A stretch of DNA of 64,000 nucleotides from Monosporascus cannonballus (taxonomy: Eukaryota > Ascomycota > Sordariomycetes > Xylariales): positions 184,698 to 248,697 of the forward strand of contig QJNS01000115.1 in assembly GCA_004154925.1 (NCBI GenBank). The letters run 5' to 3'. The first letter of the stretch is position 1. The number at the start of each line of letters is the position of its first letter. The position numbers and the translations under genes are program-made. The notes beneath the pieces were generated by a model. The model had not been told where the DNA came from and did not search any database. It saw only the letters and a program-made list of their open reading frames with translations. Below, one piece after another: positions 63,801-64,000 of the stretch.

Positions 63801-64000
63801 CCGAAACTATTCACCGACACGCGGCGCACGGGGAGTCCTCTAGGAAAGGGGACAGCACTGGTAGGCACTTTAACTTTCCACTCGTCCCACTTGATCGCGG
63901 GGCTAGGGTTAAGATGACCCCCCCATCCGCGCTCCACCCCATCAACGCTCCACCCAATTTTGAAGCCATCGCCACAACAACCTCTCCATACAAATAACAA
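57834..64000 (-). CDS. Highly reducing type I polyketide synthase (KS-AT-DH-psiMT-ER-KR-ACP), 5' part outside window
   Basis: Four exons in the window: 64000-62614, 62479-61745, 61613-58750 and 58682-57834, with introns of 134, 131 and 67 nt that keep the frame. Domains: KS C-terminal block (VNSFGYGGTNAH, 63800); AT with GQGAQWARMG and active serine GHSSGEIAASYAAG; DH with HHLGGEFVFP and HPACID, both catalytic residues kept; a methyltransferase remnant (LALFKYPGFEVVELGAKNAA) lacking the glycine-rich SAM motif; ER (HEVGGLVERVGPG, then FVGSAAIKVAQ); KR (VGCLGGLGRSLA and GTPGQSNYAAANAYLD); and ACP with phosphopantetheine serine in YGIDSM near the stop at 57834. It iteratively builds a fully reducible, unmethylated polyketide chain; the product is unknown. 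The frame is intact. The KS active Cys is beyond the right edge. Sequence before about 63923 does not resemble KS. Confidence 0.93.

Noticed and set aside
1..64000. CRISPR arrays or prokaryotic mobile elements
   Set aside because: No regularly spaced direct repeats were found; introns, RIP and gene content are fungal.

Overview
The window is fungal nuclear DNA. Spliceosomal introns with GT...CTAAC-like...AG signals, a highly reducing polyketide synthase, a NACHT/WD40 NLR of the heterokaryon-incompatibility type and a rhodopsin-domain protein point to a filamentous ascomycete (Pezizomycotina, probably Sordariomycetes; the class is an inference). About half of the window is an extremely AT-rich island whose old coding frames are broken almost only by C-to-T / G-to-A changes. 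This is the signature of repeat-induced point mutation (RIP).

Layout. 1-3197: a RIP-broken NLR pseudogene (NACHT_N, NACHT, one surviving WD40 repeat, conserved tail). 4371-31807: three complete but dead LTR retrotransposons, each bounded by an exact or near-exact 5-bp target-site duplication: copy 1 of a Ty3/Gypsy family (here 'family A', + strand, 4376-11084, GGCAC), a second Ty3/Gypsy family ('family B', - strand, 17385-24673, ATTTA) and copy 2 of family A (- strand, 25044-31802, CAACT/TAACT). Between the first two lies a RIP-damaged host-type gene relic with an AT-hook and a Myb/SANT-like segment (about 11745-13296, - strand). 31808-36660 is AT-rich wreckage. A nested palindrome cluster (36701-36803) marks the sharp return to normal composition.

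36.8-57.8 kb is gene-poor normal-GC DNA with several degraded genes (a flavin amine-oxidase-like relic, a Trp-rich membrane-protein relic, a rhodopsin-domain relic). It also holds three genes that look intact: a four-TM conserved fungal membrane protein (42063-43640/43700, -), an ADGF/CECR1-type adenosine deaminase with one clear intron (45097-47374, -) and an SRP40/Nopp140-like nucleolar serine-rich protein (50029-51366, -).

The right end (57834-64000, -) is a highly reducing type I PKS read from its last KS block to the stop: KS (C-terminal part), AT, DH, degenerate methyltransferase remnant, ER, KR, ACP, in four exons. It enters from beyond the right edge. No other intact biosynthetic gene is visible in the window, so the rest of any cluster would lie to the right.

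I see no CRISPR, rRNA, tRNA or clearly new defence system. The most unusual signals are the sparing of the outermost 100-150 bp of each RIPed transposon, the palindrome cluster at the island edge, and the concentration of broken genes around the RIP island.
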